64,000 nt of DNA from JBCCGG01 sp039029395 (lineage in GTDB: Bacteria; Pseudomonadota; Alphaproteobacteria; Kiloniellales; JAKSDN01): NCBI GenBank assembly GCA_039029395.1, contig JBCCGG010000033.1:1-64000 (forward strand), given 5' to 3'. The notes below the pieces were generated by a model that saw nothing but the letters and a program-made list of their open reading frames with translations, did no database searches and was not told where the DNA came from. Shown here one piece after another: positions 8,906 to 17,701 of the stretch. Position numbers and translations under genes: made by a program. Within the stretch, counting starts at the first letter, position 1. Every line of letters starts with the position of its first letter.

Positions 8906-9790
8906 TCACTTGAAGTGAGCGATCAGCTCGGCCAGCAGTGCCTGAGTCGCCTGAGAGGGGGCCCGGCGCTGAGGCGTGATCGCCGCCAAGGCCCAGTTGA
9001 GCGACGTCTCAAGCTCGACCACCGCAAGCGCGCCTGCGCCATGGTCTCGGGCCACGCCGGGATCGAGGATAGCCAGGCCGGCGCCGGCGGCCACCATGTT
9101 GCAGATCGCCCTTTGGGTGCGCGCCTCGGCGGCAATGCGCGGCGTCAACCCGGCTTGCTCGAAGAGCTGCTCGACCGCCGTGCGGAATGGGCTGCCCTGG
9201 GCCAGCAGGACCAATGGCTGCTCGGCCAGCGCGGCCAGGCTCAAGGGGCCGCCAGCCGCGAGTGGATGCCGGGCGGGACAGATGCAACAGGCCTCCTGAT
9301 GGGTCAAGGCGCGCACCTCCAGCCCGGTCTCCGGCAGCGGCAGGGTCGCAATGCCCAGGTCGAACTGCTCGGTGATCAGTGGCCCGACGATGGCCGACTT
9401 GGGCGCGGTTTCGAGCTCGACCCGGATGCCAGGGCGTCGGGCCACAAAGCGGCCGATGAGCGTCGAGAGGAAGCCGTCGCCGTAGGCCGGCATGGCGATC
9501 ACCCGAACCCGCCCGCTTTGCTTGGTGCGGATCGCCTCGGCCGTTTCGGCAATCAGCTCTAGGCCCCGGAATGAGCGCTCGACCTCTTCGTAGAGCAGCG
9601 CGCCGTCGCCGGTCGGATGAAGCCCGCGCCGGCGCCGCTCGAACAGGGCGAAGCCGACCCGGCGCTCCAGGTCCGCGATCAGTCGGCTGACCGCAGGCTG
9701 GGTAACGTGCATGGCCTCGGCGGCGGCCGAAGCCGAGCCCAGCTGCATGGCGGCCCTAAAGGCCTCGATCTGGCGATGGTTGAGTGTCAT
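8906..9790 (-). CDS. LysR-family transcriptional regulator
   Basis: 294 residues. The N-terminal winged helix-turn-helix reads LNHRQIEAFRAAMQLGSASA then AMHVTQPAVSRLIADLE, followed by a type 2 periplasmic-binding-fold effector domain. The gene is divergent from a PLP-dependent desulfhydrase-like gene and 115 bp from it, the standard LysR arrangement, so it probably controls that neighbour in response to an amino-acid-like ligand. ATG at 9790 is preferred to one at 9799, because the latter overlaps a perfect dyad likely to be the operator. Confidence 0.88.
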   Translation of the reverse strand: MTLNHRQIEAFRAAMQLGSASAAAEAMHVTQPAVSRLIADLERRVGFALFERRRRGLHPTGDGALLYEEVERSFRGLELIAETAEAIRTKQSGRVRVIAMPAYGDGFLSTLIGRFVARRPGIRVELETAPKSAIVGPLITEQFDLGIATLPLPETGLEVRALTHQEACCICPARHPLAAGGPLSLAALAEQPLVLLAQGSPFRTAVEQLFEQAGLTPRIAAEARTQRAICNMVAAGAGLAILDPGVARDHGAGALAVVELETSLNWALAAITPQRRAPSQATQALLAELIAHFK

Positions 9791-9797
9791 GTAAAAC

Positions 9798-9817
9798 ATA
9801 ATATTAAGGCATATTAT
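9798..9817. promoter_or_regulatory. Putative LysR operator, perfect 7-bp dyad
   Basis: ATAATAT (9798-9804), six bases, then ATATTAT (9811-9817), a perfect inverted repeat in an unusually AT-rich stretch between the divergent lysR and desulfhydrase genes. Length and symmetry fit the LysR T-N11-A class of sites. Its position touching the lysR start region suggests autorepression as well as control of the divergent gene. Confidence 0.5.
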
Positions 9818-9905
9818 TAGAAGTTAAAATGCCTGGATCTTTTATTACTTGATCCGTACCTCTTGGCCAATCCCAACCCGCACCTTCCGTTTCTCGGAGC
9901 CGCTC

Positions 9906-10931
9906 ATGACACGATCTCTCGGCCGCCTCGACAACCTGCCCCGGGCCACTTTGGGTCATGCGCCGACGCCGCTCGAGCCTTTGGCGAACCTCTCCGCCAA
10001 GGCCGGCGGCGCGCGGCTGTGGGCCAAGCGCGACGATTGCACCGGCCTCGCCTTCGGCGGCAACAAGGTGCGCCAGCTCGAGTTCTATCTGGGCGAGGCC
10101 GAGGCCGAGGGCGCCGATACGGTGCTGATCACAGGCGCCGTGCAGTCCAACTTCGTGCGCCTGGCCGCCGCCTCGGCCGGCAAGCTGGGCATGGCCTGCC
10201 ACATCCAGCTCGAGGAACGGGTGTCCAAGAGCGATCCGGACTACCGGGCTTCGGGCAATGTGCTGCTCGACAAGATGCTGGGCGCCACTCTGCACAGCTT
10301 CCCGGCCGGCGAGGACGAGGCCGGCGCCGACGCCCGCCTGGAGGAGATCGCGGAGGAACTGCGGCAAGAGGGCCGCAAGCCCTACATCATCCACCTGGCG
10401 CCCGGCCACAAGCCGCTCGGCGCGCTCGGTTACGTGGTCGCCGCGCGGGAACTTCTCCAGCAAATGGAGACCCAAGATCTCACCTTCGACGAGATCGTCG
10501 TGCCCTCTGGCAGCGGCGCGACCCATGGCGGCTTTTTGTTCGGTCTGCGCGCCCTCGGCTGCAGTATTCCGGTCACCGGTATTTGCGTGCGCCGCCCGGC
10601 TGCCCTGCAGCACGATCGGATCGTCACCCGCTGCAAGGAAATCGCCGAGCTGCTTGGGGTCGATCCCGTGGTGACGGAAGACGACGTGGTCTTGGTCGAC
10701 GACGTGCTGGCGCCCGGCTATGGCCAGCTCAACGATGCAACCCGATTGGCGATCGCGGCGGCCGCGCGCAGCGAGGGTCTGATTCTTGACCCGATCTATA
10801 GCGGCAAGACCATGGCCGGCGCCCTGGCTCGGGCCAAAGAGGGCGCGGCATCGCGAAGAATCCTGTTCCTGCATACCGGCGGCACGCCGGCGGTCTTTGC
10901 CTACCGGGCGGATATGGCCGATCTGACCTGA
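9906..10931 (+). CDS. D-cysteine desulfhydrase / ACC deaminase-family PLP enzyme
   Basis: 341 residues of the fold type II PLP family containing D-cysteine desulfhydrase, 1-aminocyclopropane-1-carboxylate deaminase and L-cysteate sulfo-lyase. The PLP lysine is in LAFGGNKVRQLEF (Lys54), with the family segment TGAVQSNFVRLAAA and the glycine-rich phosphate loop SGSGATHGG. Substrates are D-cysteine, D-amino acid analogues, or possibly cysteate, and cannot be separated by sight. ATG at 9906 (MTRSLGRLDNLPR) is chosen over one 57 bp upstream because the family starts here. Confidence 0.85.
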   Translation: MTRSLGRLDNLPRATLGHAPTPLEPLANLSAKAGGARLWAKRDDCTGLAFGGNKVRQLEFYLGEAEAEGADTVLITGAVQSNFVRLAAASAGKLGMACHIQLEERVSKSDPDYRASGNVLLDKMLGATLHSFPAGEDEAGADARLEEIAEELRQEGRKPYIIHLAPGHKPLGALGYVVAARELLQQMETQDLTFDEIVVPSGSGATHGGFLFGLRALGCSIPVTGICVRRPAALQHDRIVTRCKEIAELLGVDPVVTEDDVVLVDDVLAPGYGQLNDATRLAIAAAARSEGLILDPIYSGKTMAGALARAKEGAASRRILFLHTGGTPAVFAYRADMADLT

Positions 10932-11019
10932 AACACCGCCCGCTCTTGACAGGGCGTCGGGCCACTGATCGATTGGTTGCGCTTCTCAATTCCGAAGCGC
11001 CGCAAGCGGCGCGGACCCG

Positions 11020-12447
11020 ATGCAACCCCACGATCCTGCACAGCCGGGCGTCAGCGCCCCAAGCGATGCCCTGAACCCGGCCGGCCCGGAGCTACCCTCG
11101 CGCCTGTCGGAAAGCGCGGTGCTGCTCAAGATCGCGCTGCCCCTGATCGCCGCCTATCTGGCCGAGTTCGCCATGTTCGTGACCACCAAGATCGTGGTCG
11201 GCACGCTGGGCTACCAGGAGCTGGCGGCGGTTGGACTGGCCGCCGACCTCTCCTTCGAGGCGCTGATCATCCTCATGGGCTTCCTCTCGATCGTCGGCGT
11301 GCTGGTGGCGCAAGCCGAGGGCGCCGGGCGCAAGCGGGACGCCGGCCAGGCGGCGCGCCAGGGCCTGATCGTCGCCACCCTCTGCGGCATCCCGGCGACC
11401 GTCCTGATCTGGAACCTGGCGGCGGTGATGCCCTTGATCGGCCAGGATCCGATCGTCGTCGAGCTGGCCGAGCCCTATCTTCACGCGCTCGCCGGCGTGG
11501 TCTTGCCGGTGTTGTGGTTTTCGGTGCTACGCACCTTCGTCGCGGCGTTGGCGCGCACCGGCGCGGTCATGGTGATTACGGTCGGCGCGGTCGGCCTCAA
11601 CTACGTGCTGACCCGGGGATTTGTGCTGGGCGAGTTTGGCCTGCCGCACCTGGGCCTTGCCGGCGCCGGCTGGGCGACCACTATCGTCTCCTGGCTCATG
11701 GTGCTGTGTCTTGTGGTCTACATCTACATTACGCCCTCCTTGCGCGGCTACGGCCTATTCCGCGGACGCCTGCGAGTCGAGCCGGCGGTGATCGGCGAGA
11801 TCTTCAAGCTCGGTCTGCCGGTCGGCGCCCTGGTGGTGATCGAGGCCGGGCTCTTCATGACCGTCTCGATCCTTTCGGGCGTGCTGGGCGCGGTCAGCCT
11901 AGCCGCCTACGAAGTGCTGATGGGTTGGATCGGCATCCCCTTCGTGATCGCCCTGGGGCTCTCGGAGGCCGCCATGGTGCGAGTCGCCTACGGCCTTGGC
12001 CGGGGTAGCCCGGCGGCGGCCCGCCAAGCCGGCCTGCTTGGCATGGGAATTGGCGTCACGGTTCTGCTGGCCCTGCTGGTCGTACCCCTCGGCCTACCCG
12101 ATGTGGTCATGCGGGTCTTTCTCGAGCCCGAAGACGCGGGCTTCGACGAGGTCGCCGCCTTGGCCGCTCAACTCTTTGTGATCGCCGCGGTGTTTCAGGT
12201 CTTCGACGGCCTGCAGGCGATCGCCGCCCACGCCCTGCGCGGTGCCAAGGACACCTTGGCGCCTTTGTGGATCGCCGGCTTCGGCTACTGGGTTTTGGGC
12301 ATTGGCGGCGGCTGTTTGCTGACCTTTGTGGTCGGTATGGGCGCGGTCGGGCTGTGGCTCGGACTCGGACTCGGGCTAATCGTGACCGGCAGCCTGTTGG
12401 CCGTGCGCTTTTTCACCCTGACTGGGCGGATGCTTGCCCGGGGATGA
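11020..12447 (+). CDS. MATE-family multidrug/toxin efflux transporter
   Basis: 475 residues with about 12 transmembrane helices in two homologous halves. MATE landmarks include LKIALPLIAAYLAEFAMFV in helix 1, GLAADLSFEALIILMGF in helix 2 and the second-half GLPVGALVVIEAGLFM. These proteins export cationic drugs or metabolites in exchange for H+ or Na+. The gene is 88 bp after the desulfhydrase-like gene on the same strand. Substrate is unknown. Confidence 0.9.
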   Translation: MQPHDPAQPGVSAPSDALNPAGPELPSRLSESAVLLKIALPLIAAYLAEFAMFVTTKIVVGTLGYQELAAVGLAADLSFEALIILMGFLSIVGVLVAQAEGAGRKRDAGQAARQGLIVATLCGIPATVLIWNLAAVMPLIGQDPIVVELAEPYLHALAGVVLPVLWFSVLRTFVAALARTGAVMVITVGAVGLNYVLTRGFVLGEFGLPHLGLAGAGWATTIVSWLMVLCLVVYIYITPSLRGYGLFRGRLRVEPAVIGEIFKLGLPVGALVVIEAGLFMTVSILSGVLGAVSLAAYEVLMGWIGIPFVIALGLSEAAMVRVAYGLGRGSPAAARQAGLLGMGIGVTVLLALLVVPLGLPDVVMRVFLEPEDAGFDEVAALAAQLFVIAAVFQVFDGLQAIAAHALRGAKDTLAPLWIAGFGYWVLGIGGGCLLTFVVGMGAVGLWLGLGLGLIVTGSLLAVRFFTLTGRMLARG

Positions 12448-12511
12448 TCGGACGGGCCGCCCCGTACCATGGGTCAAAGCGGAAACAGATGCGGAAACCC
12501 GGAGGGTAACC

Positions 12512-13135
12512 ATGGCTAACGCCTTGAAACCGAGAGCGCTTTTCGTTGTTCTCGCGACCGTCGTAGCGCTAGCGGCAAGCCCCGTGATGGCCGGCAGCGG
12601 CCACAAGCATGGCCATGGTCACGGGCATAGTCATGGCTACAAGCATGGCTATAAGCAGGCCTACAAGCAGGGTTACAAGCACGGCAAAAAGCACGCCCAT
12701 AAGCACGCGTACAAGCACGGAAAGAAACATGCGTACAAGCAGGGCTACAAACATGGCTACAAGCACGGCTACAAGCGGCCCCACTACAACGGCTACCGGC
12801 CCTACTATAAGCCTTACTATCGGCCCTATTACCGCTCCGGCGGCACGGTCTTCAACTTCGCCTGGTCGGCCCCGGTGCAGCGCACCTACGTGCCCGCGGC
12901 CCCGGTTTATCAGCCCGCGCCGGTCGTGGTGCGGCAACCATCCCAAGTGGTGGTTCAGCCGACCACAAACCAGGTGGTGACCGCCGCCGCCGCTGGCACC
13001 TCCAGCTGCCTCATGACCCGCGAGTATCAGACCGAGATCATCGTCGGCAACCGGATCGTGCCCGGCTACGGCGATGCCTGCCTCCAGCCCGACGGCTCCT
13101 GGCTGCGCCTGCCCGCCAAGCCGGCGCGTTACTAG
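12512..13135 (+). CDS. Secreted His/Lys/Tyr-repeat protein with 17-kDa-antigen-like C-terminus
   Basis: 207 residues. Signal peptide 1-27 ends at VMAG. Residues 31-88 are a low-complexity run of HGH and YK-H/Q-G units, then a Tyr/Pro/Arg-rich part (91-108). A compact C-terminal segment (about 164-202) holds two cysteines (Cys166, Cys190) around TREYQTEIIVGN and GDACLQPDGSW, recalling the C-terminal part of 17-kDa surface-antigen-like proteins. The His-rich repeats could bind Ni, Zn or Cu, or polyanions. ATG at 12512 follows GGAGGG; an earlier in-frame start lacks such a site. Function unknown. Confidence 0.75.
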   Translation: MANALKPRALFVVLATVVALAASPVMAGSGHKHGHGHGHSHGYKHGYKQAYKQGYKHGKKHAHKHAYKHGKKHAYKQGYKHGYKHGYKRPHYNGYRPYYKPYYRPYYRSGGTVFNFAWSAPVQRTYVPAAPVYQPAPVVVRQPSQVVVQPTTNQVVTAAAAGTSSCLMTREYQTEIIVGNRIVPGYGDACLQPDGSWLRLPAKPARY

Positions 13136-13169
13136 CTAGCTCAAACCCATCGGCGCTCGGTCGGCCGCC

Positions 13170-14141
13170 TTACTCGGCGGCCGCCCGGGCACCGTGCACG
13201 ACCACCTCGTGGCCCGGCTCCTCGGGCTCGTCGTCGAGGATCTCTTCCGGAAAGCCCGGCGCCACAAGCTCGGCGCCGCAGGCTTCTTCCAGTCGGCGCA
13301 CGATGTTGGGCGACCACTCGCGCGCGCCGTAGCGCTCTTGGCCGTCCTTGAATATGCCGAGCACCAGGGGCGAGATCTCGAGCGCTACATCACAGCGGTC
13401 GGCGACCTGCTGAAACAGGCTCATGTCCTTGACCACCAGATCCAGGGTGAAGTTGATGTTGCGGCTGCCGTTGAGGATCACCTGGCTCTCGGTCTCGTGG
13501 ACGAAGGAGTTTCCTGAGGAGATGCGGATCGCCTCGTAGGCGGTCTTGAGGTCCATGCCGGCCTGCTTGGAGACCATCAGCGCCTCGCCGAGCGCCGCCA
13601 GGTGCACCGAGCAGAGGTAGTTGGTCACCACCTTCAGTACCGAGGCGGCACCCAGCGGGCCGCAGTGCAGAATGCGCCGGCCCATGGCCTGGATCGCCGG
13701 GAAGGCCCGCTCGAAGGCGGCCCGCTCGCCGCCGACAAAGATCGAGATGTTGCCGGTCGCGGCGCGATGACAGCCGCCCGAGACCGGGCAGTCGATCGGC
13801 AGGGCCCCTTTCGCCTCGACCAGGGCGCCCAGGCGCAGCACCTCGGCCTCGTCGGTCGTGCTCATCTCGGCCCAGATCTTGCCCGCGGACAAGCCGGCCA
13901 GGATGCCGTCCTCAGCCTCCATGACCGCGGCGCTCGCGGCCGGGCTGGGCAAGCAGGTGATCACCATGTCGACCGACTCGGCCATTTGCTTGGGCGAATC
14001 GGCCCAGCTGGCGCCCTGGTCCAGGAACGGCTGAGCCAGCTCTCGGTTGAGGTCACGCACGGTCAGCGCGAAGCCGTTGCGCAGCAGGCTGCCGGCCAGC
14101 TTGCCGCCGACGTTGCCGAGGCCGATGAATCCGATTCTCAT
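13170..14141 (-). CDS. 3-hydroxyisobutyrate dehydrogenase-family NAD(P)-dependent oxidoreductase
   Basis: 323 residues of the beta-hydroxyacid dehydrogenase family. The N-terminal Rossmann motif is MRIGFIGLGNVGGKLAGSLL, the substrate-binding segment is DCPVSGGCHRAATGN, and the catalytic Lys is in ASVLKVVTNYL. Likely substrates are 3-hydroxyacids such as 3-hydroxyisobutyrate, tartronate semialdehyde or 2-(hydroxymethyl)glutarate. The ATG at 14141 is chosen because the glycine-rich motif follows at once. It is divergent from the LysR gene at 14270 and probably its target. The C-terminal extension beyond the usual ~295 residues is acidic. Confidence 0.87.
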   Translation of the reverse strand: MRIGFIGLGNVGGKLAGSLLRNGFALTVRDLNRELAQPFLDQGASWADSPKQMAESVDMVITCLPSPAASAAVMEAEDGILAGLSAGKIWAEMSTTDEAEVLRLGALVEAKGALPIDCPVSGGCHRAATGNISIFVGGERAAFERAFPAIQAMGRRILHCGPLGAASVLKVVTNYLCSVHLAALGEALMVSKQAGMDLKTAYEAIRISSGNSFVHETESQVILNGSRNINFTLDLVVKDMSLFQQVADRCDVALEISPLVLGIFKDGQERYGAREWSPNIVRRLEEACGAELVAPGFPEEILDDEPEEPGHEVVVHGARAAAE

Positions 14142-14246
14142 GGTGCCGCTCTCCCGATTGGGCCAACCCGTCACAAAGGACGCGGTCAGTGTGCCGGTCG
14201 ACTGTGGAACAAATCAAGCGAAGGATTAGCTTGCTGAGACCCCAGA

Positions 14247-14260
14247 TTATTTGTAGATAA
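14247..14260. promoter_or_regulatory. Possible LysR-type operator
   Basis: TTAT-N6-ATAA imperfect dyad in the 128-bp gap between the divergent dehydrogenase and LysR genes, ending 10 bp before the LysR start. Spacing is close to the T-N11-A class; position is right for autoregulation. Weak evidence on its own. Confidence 0.3.
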
Positions 14261-14269
14261 GTTGCGCCT

Positions 14270-15166
14270 ATGTCCTACCAACTGCCGCCCTTGCCTGCTT
14301 TGCGCGCTTTCGAGGCCGCGGCCCGCCTGGGCTCCTTCACCGCCGCCGCGCGGGAGCTCAACTTGACCCAGGCCGCGGTCAGCCATCAGGTCCGCACCCT
14401 GGAGAGCCACCTGGGCTTCGCCCTGTTCGAGCGCCTGGCCCGCAGCCTGCGCCTAACCGACATGGGCACGGCCTATCTTCCCTCGGTGCGTCAGGCCTTC
14501 GAGGCACTCTCGACCTCGACCGCCGGGCTGTTCGGGCCGATCGGCAACCGGGCGATCACGGTACGCGCGCCGGTCTCCCACGCGGTGCTCTGGCTGGCGC
14601 CGCGCCTGAAGAGCTTTCTCGAAGCCTATCCCGATATCGATGTGCGGCTTTGCTCGGCGATCTGGGCCGATTCCCTGCCCGCCGAACGCATCGACCTGGA
14701 CATCCGCTTCGGCGACGGCCGCTGGCCCGGACATCAGGCCGAGTGGATCGCGGCCGAGAGCGTCGTGCCCCTGGTCAGCCCCGATTATCTGGCGGCTCGG
14801 GGCCCAATCACCCAGGTGGCGGATTTTCCGCGCTACGACCTAATCCACATAATGGGTCTGGAGGACGCTTGGCTGCAGCTCTTCCGTTCGGCCGCGCTCA
14901 ACACGGCACCGCCCCGCAAAGGCCCCAAGATCGACACAACCCTGGCCGCGCTCGAGCTGGTTGCCGCCGGCTGGGGCTGCGCGCTGGTGATCAAGAGCTT
15001 CGCCGAAGCGCGGCTCGCCGAGGGCCGCCTGGTCCAACCGATCGCGCTTGAGCTGCCGATCAACCAGGCCCACTACGTCGTGCGGCCGGACAGCGGCGAG
15101 CAGCTCCGCCCCGAGGCCTTGCTGTTCCAAGACTGGCTGCTCGCCGAAGCGCGCGGCGAGGCCTAG
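14270..15166 (+). CDS. LysR-family transcriptional regulator (GcvA-like)
   Basis: 298 residues. The N-terminus LPPLPALRAFEAAARLGSFT, with HTH AARELNLTQAAVSHQVRTLE, is typical of the GcvA/AmpR branch of LysR regulators. The C-terminal effector domain carries SAIWADSLPAERIDLDIRFG, also typical. It is divergent from the hydroxyacid dehydrogenase and overlaps the end of the TauD-like gene by 4 bp on the opposite strand. Target is probably the divergent dehydrogenase. Confidence 0.9.
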   Translation: MSYQLPPLPALRAFEAAARLGSFTAAARELNLTQAAVSHQVRTLESHLGFALFERLARSLRLTDMGTAYLPSVRQAFEALSTSTAGLFGPIGNRAITVRAPVSHAVLWLAPRLKSFLEAYPDIDVRLCSAIWADSLPAERIDLDIRFGDGRWPGHQAEWIAAESVVPLVSPDYLAARGPITQVADFPRYDLIHIMGLEDAWLQLFRSAALNTAPPRKGPKIDTTLAALELVAAGWGCALVIKSFAEARLAEGRLVQPIALELPINQAHYVVRPDSGEQLRPEALLFQDWLLAEARGEA

Positions 15167-16023
15167 CGGATTGGCTCGGTCTCGCGCAGGGTCGTGCGGT
15201 GCATGAGGCGCACGGTGCCTTGCGTGTCGTAGGGCGTACCGGCATGCAACAGGCGCCGGTTGTCCCAGAAGAGCGCGTCGCCGGCGCGCCAGCTGTGGCG
15301 ATACTGGAAGGCCTCCTGGCAGGCGTGCTCGGTCAGCTCGGCGATGAAGGCGCGCGCGTCGTTGTCCGGCCAGCCGACGATAGCGACCGAGACCCGGGAG
15401 CCGAAGTAGAGCGCCTTGCGGCCGGTCAAGGGGTGGCGGCGCACCAGGGGCCGCTCGACCGGCGGATCGGGCACGGTCGTTCGCTTGGCGGCGGTCGGCG
15501 CGATGCCCTGTTCCTCGATGAAATCCCGCAAGCCGCTCGCCGAGTGAATTAACCGCAAGCCGTCGCACAACGCTTGCCGCTTCGGCGGCAGGCTATCATA
15601 GGCGCTGTACATGCAGGCGAAGAGCGTGTCGCCGCCGGCCGGCGGCACCTCAAGGGCGTAGAGCAGGGAGGCCCGGGCGGCTTCCTTGCGGTGGCTGTGG
15701 TCGGTGTGCCACTCGAGCGGACCGTCGGGCTCCGGTGAGGAGAAAATCACCGGGTGATCACCGACGTTGCCGACCACGAAGATCTCCGGTTGATCCGGCA
15801 GGCGTGCGTCGGCCTCCTCGGTCGGCGCAAGCGGGCCGAAGGCGCCGGTGAAGGCAACTTGCTGGGCCGGACTCGCCCGCTGATCCCGGAACAGGAGCAC
15901 GCCGTGAAGCTCGAGCGCGGCCTCCAAAGCATGCACCTCCGCTAGGTCGGGCGGCGCGGTGAGGCCGAGCCCCTCGACCCGGGCGCCGATCACGGTCTCG
16001 TACGGGGTGATCTTCAAGGCCAT
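15163..16023 (-). CDS. TauD/TfdA-family Fe(II)/2-oxoglutarate dioxygenase
   Basis: 286 residues. The iron-binding facial triad is visible as WHTDHS (His-x-Asp) and the distal His in RRLLHAGTPYD, with the 2-oxoglutarate Arg in VRLMHRTTL. Family members hydroxylate taurine, 2,4-D, alkyl sulfates, trimethyllysine, gamma-butyrobetaine and similar small acids. It is the last gene of the six-gene minus-strand operon, 19 bp after the ThDP enzyme gene. The operon context suggests an early or late oxygenation in breakdown of a methylated or sulfonated amine; the substrate is not determined by sequence. Confidence 0.85.
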   Translation of the reverse strand: MALKITPYETVIGARVEGLGLTAPPDLAEVHALEAALELHGVLLFRDQRASPAQQVAFTGAFGPLAPTEEADARLPDQPEIFVVGNVGDHPVIFSSPEPDGPLEWHTDHSHRKEAARASLLYALEVPPAGGDTLFACMYSAYDSLPPKRQALCDGLRLIHSASGLRDFIEEQGIAPTAAKRTTVPDPPVERPLVRRHPLTGRKALYFGSRVSVAIVGWPDNDARAFIAELTEHACQEAFQYRHSWRAGDALFWDNRRLLHAGTPYDTQGTVRLMHRTTLRETEPIR

Positions 16024-16042
16024 GGGCTCAGCTTAGCCCGCA

Positions 16043-17701
16043 TCAGGCCTTGCGGAACAGGTCCTTGCGCAGGCTTTGGATGGCGTCCGGATCGACCTTG
16101 ACATGGATCACCGCCGGCGCCCGGGCTTCCAGGGCGGCGGTCAGCGCGGCGGCGGTCTCGCCTGGCGCGCGGACCGCGAAGCCTTGGGCGCCGCATAGCT
16201 TGGCAACCTGATCAAATGGCGGGTTGACCAGGTCGGCGCCCAGGAAGCGCCCATCGAAGAAGTCCCGCTGATAGGCCTTTTCGGCGCCCCAGGCGCCGTT
16301 GTCGAGCACCACGGCGACGACCGGCAGGCGATGCTGCACGGCCGTGGTCAGCTCAATCATGGTCATGCCGAAGCCGCCGTCGCCCATGACCGCGACCACC
16401 GGCCGCTCGGGGGCCGCCGCCGCCGCGCCCAGGGCCGCCGCATAGCCGAAGCCGACCAGGCCGAAGTCGAGCGGGGTGATCAGCCCCGGCGCCTGGTCGT
16501 GGCGCAGCCGGTCGGCCGCTTGCAGGCACATGGCGCCGGTGTCGAGCGTGATCACCGCGTCGTCGGGCAAGGCCTGGCGCAGCTCGCCGAAAACTCGGCC
16601 AGGCGACAAAGGCAAGCTTTCCGCGGCCGCCTCATGGGCGCGCTCGGCCTGCAAGTCCCCGCGGCGGCGGCGAAACTCTTCCAACCAGTCCTGCCAGCCG
16701 CCAGGTCTCAAGCCGGTGGAGGTCAGCGCCTCGGCGGTCACCCGGGCATCGGCGGCGATGGCCAAGCGGACCGGGAAGTAGCGGCCGAGCGCGGCCGGCT
16801 CGATGTCGACTTGCACGATGGCCGCCTTGGCCGAGACGTAGTCGTGGCTGTGAAAGGTCGAGTTGAAAGCCAGGCGCGTGCCGAGCGCCAGGATGACGTC
16901 GGCCTCCCTGGTCAGATGGTTGGCGACGGCGTTGCCCCGCGGGCCCATCTGCCCGGCGAACAGCGGGTGGTCGCCCGGCAAGACATCGCCGTGGCCGACC
17001 GAGGCGGCGACCGGGATCTGCGCTGCCTCGGCCAAAGCGGACAGGGCAGTGCTGCCCCGGCTCCACTTGAAACCGGCGCCGGCGACGATGACTGGCGCCT
17101 TGGCGCCCTTGAGTAGGTCGAGGATCGCCAGAAGCTGTCTTTCTTCGGGCGCGGCGCCGCACTGTGGATCGAGCCGGCCGAAGCGGTCCTCTAGGGCGAC
17201 CTCGGCGGCAAACAGATCGCGCGGCACGTTGAGCACGACCGGCCCCCGGCGCCCGCTCATGGCCAGGCGCATCGCCTCGTGAAGCATCTCCGGCAGGCGC
17301 TCGGGCGCCGGCACCACGAAGCTGCGCTTGGTGATCGGGGTGAACAGCGCCTGCTGGTCGATCTCCTGGAAGGTGTCGCGCCCCTGGTGGCCGCGCGGGA
17401 TCATGCCGGCGATCGCGACCACGGGGGAGTAGGCCAGGTGCGCCTCTGCCAAACCGGTCGCCAGGTTGGCCGCGCCGGGACCGGCCTGAGCGCCCAGCAC
17501 GACGCCCGGGCCGCCGATCATGCGGGCGTAGCCGTCGGCCATGTGGGTCGCCGCCCGCTCGTCCCGGGCGCCCACGTAGCCGATCTCGGTCTGCTGCTGG
17601 AGCGCGTCGTAAAGCTCGAGCATGGAGCCGCCAAGCAGACCGAATACCGTGCGCACCCGGGCCCGCCGCAGGACCTCGGCCACCGCCTCGCCACCGTTCA
17701 T
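16043..17701 (-). CDS. ThDP-dependent enzyme, acetolactate synthase superfamily, Xsc-like
   Basis: 552 residues with the three-domain ThDP arrangement. The N-terminal domain has the catalytic Glu in YVGARDERAATHMADGYAR. The C-terminal ThDP motif begins MGDGGFGM and reaches VVLDNGAWGAEKAYQRDFF. The stretch NGAWGAEKxxQxxFxxxRFxGxxLxNPxF resembles sulfoacetaldehyde acetyltransferase (Xsc) more than biosynthetic acetolactate synthase, and no small regulatory subunit gene is adjacent. Xsc itself turns sulfoacetaldehyde plus phosphate into acetyl phosphate and sulfite. This assignment is suggestive only; no phosphotransacetylase gene is present here. It abuts the upstream oxidoreductase with no gap. 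Confidence 0.75.
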   Translation of the reverse strand: MNGGEAVAEVLRRARVRTVFGLLGGSMLELYDALQQQTEIGYVGARDERAATHMADGYARMIGGPGVVLGAQAGPGAANLATGLAEAHLAYSPVVAIAGMIPRGHQGRDTFQEIDQQALFTPITKRSFVVPAPERLPEMLHEAMRLAMSGRRGPVVLNVPRDLFAAEVALEDRFGRLDPQCGAAPEERQLLAILDLLKGAKAPVIVAGAGFKWSRGSTALSALAEAAQIPVAASVGHGDVLPGDHPLFAGQMGPRGNAVANHLTREADVILALGTRLAFNSTFHSHDYVSAKAAIVQVDIEPAALGRYFPVRLAIAADARVTAEALTSTGLRPGGWQDWLEEFRRRRGDLQAERAHEAAAESLPLSPGRVFGELRQALPDDAVITLDTGAMCLQAADRLRHDQAPGLITPLDFGLVGFGYAAALGAAAAAPERPVVAVMGDGGFGMTMIELTTAVQHRLPVVAVVLDNGAWGAEKAYQRDFFDGRFLGADLVNPPFDQVAKLCGAQGFAVRAPGETAAALTAALEARAPAVIHVKVDPDAIQSLRKDLFRKA

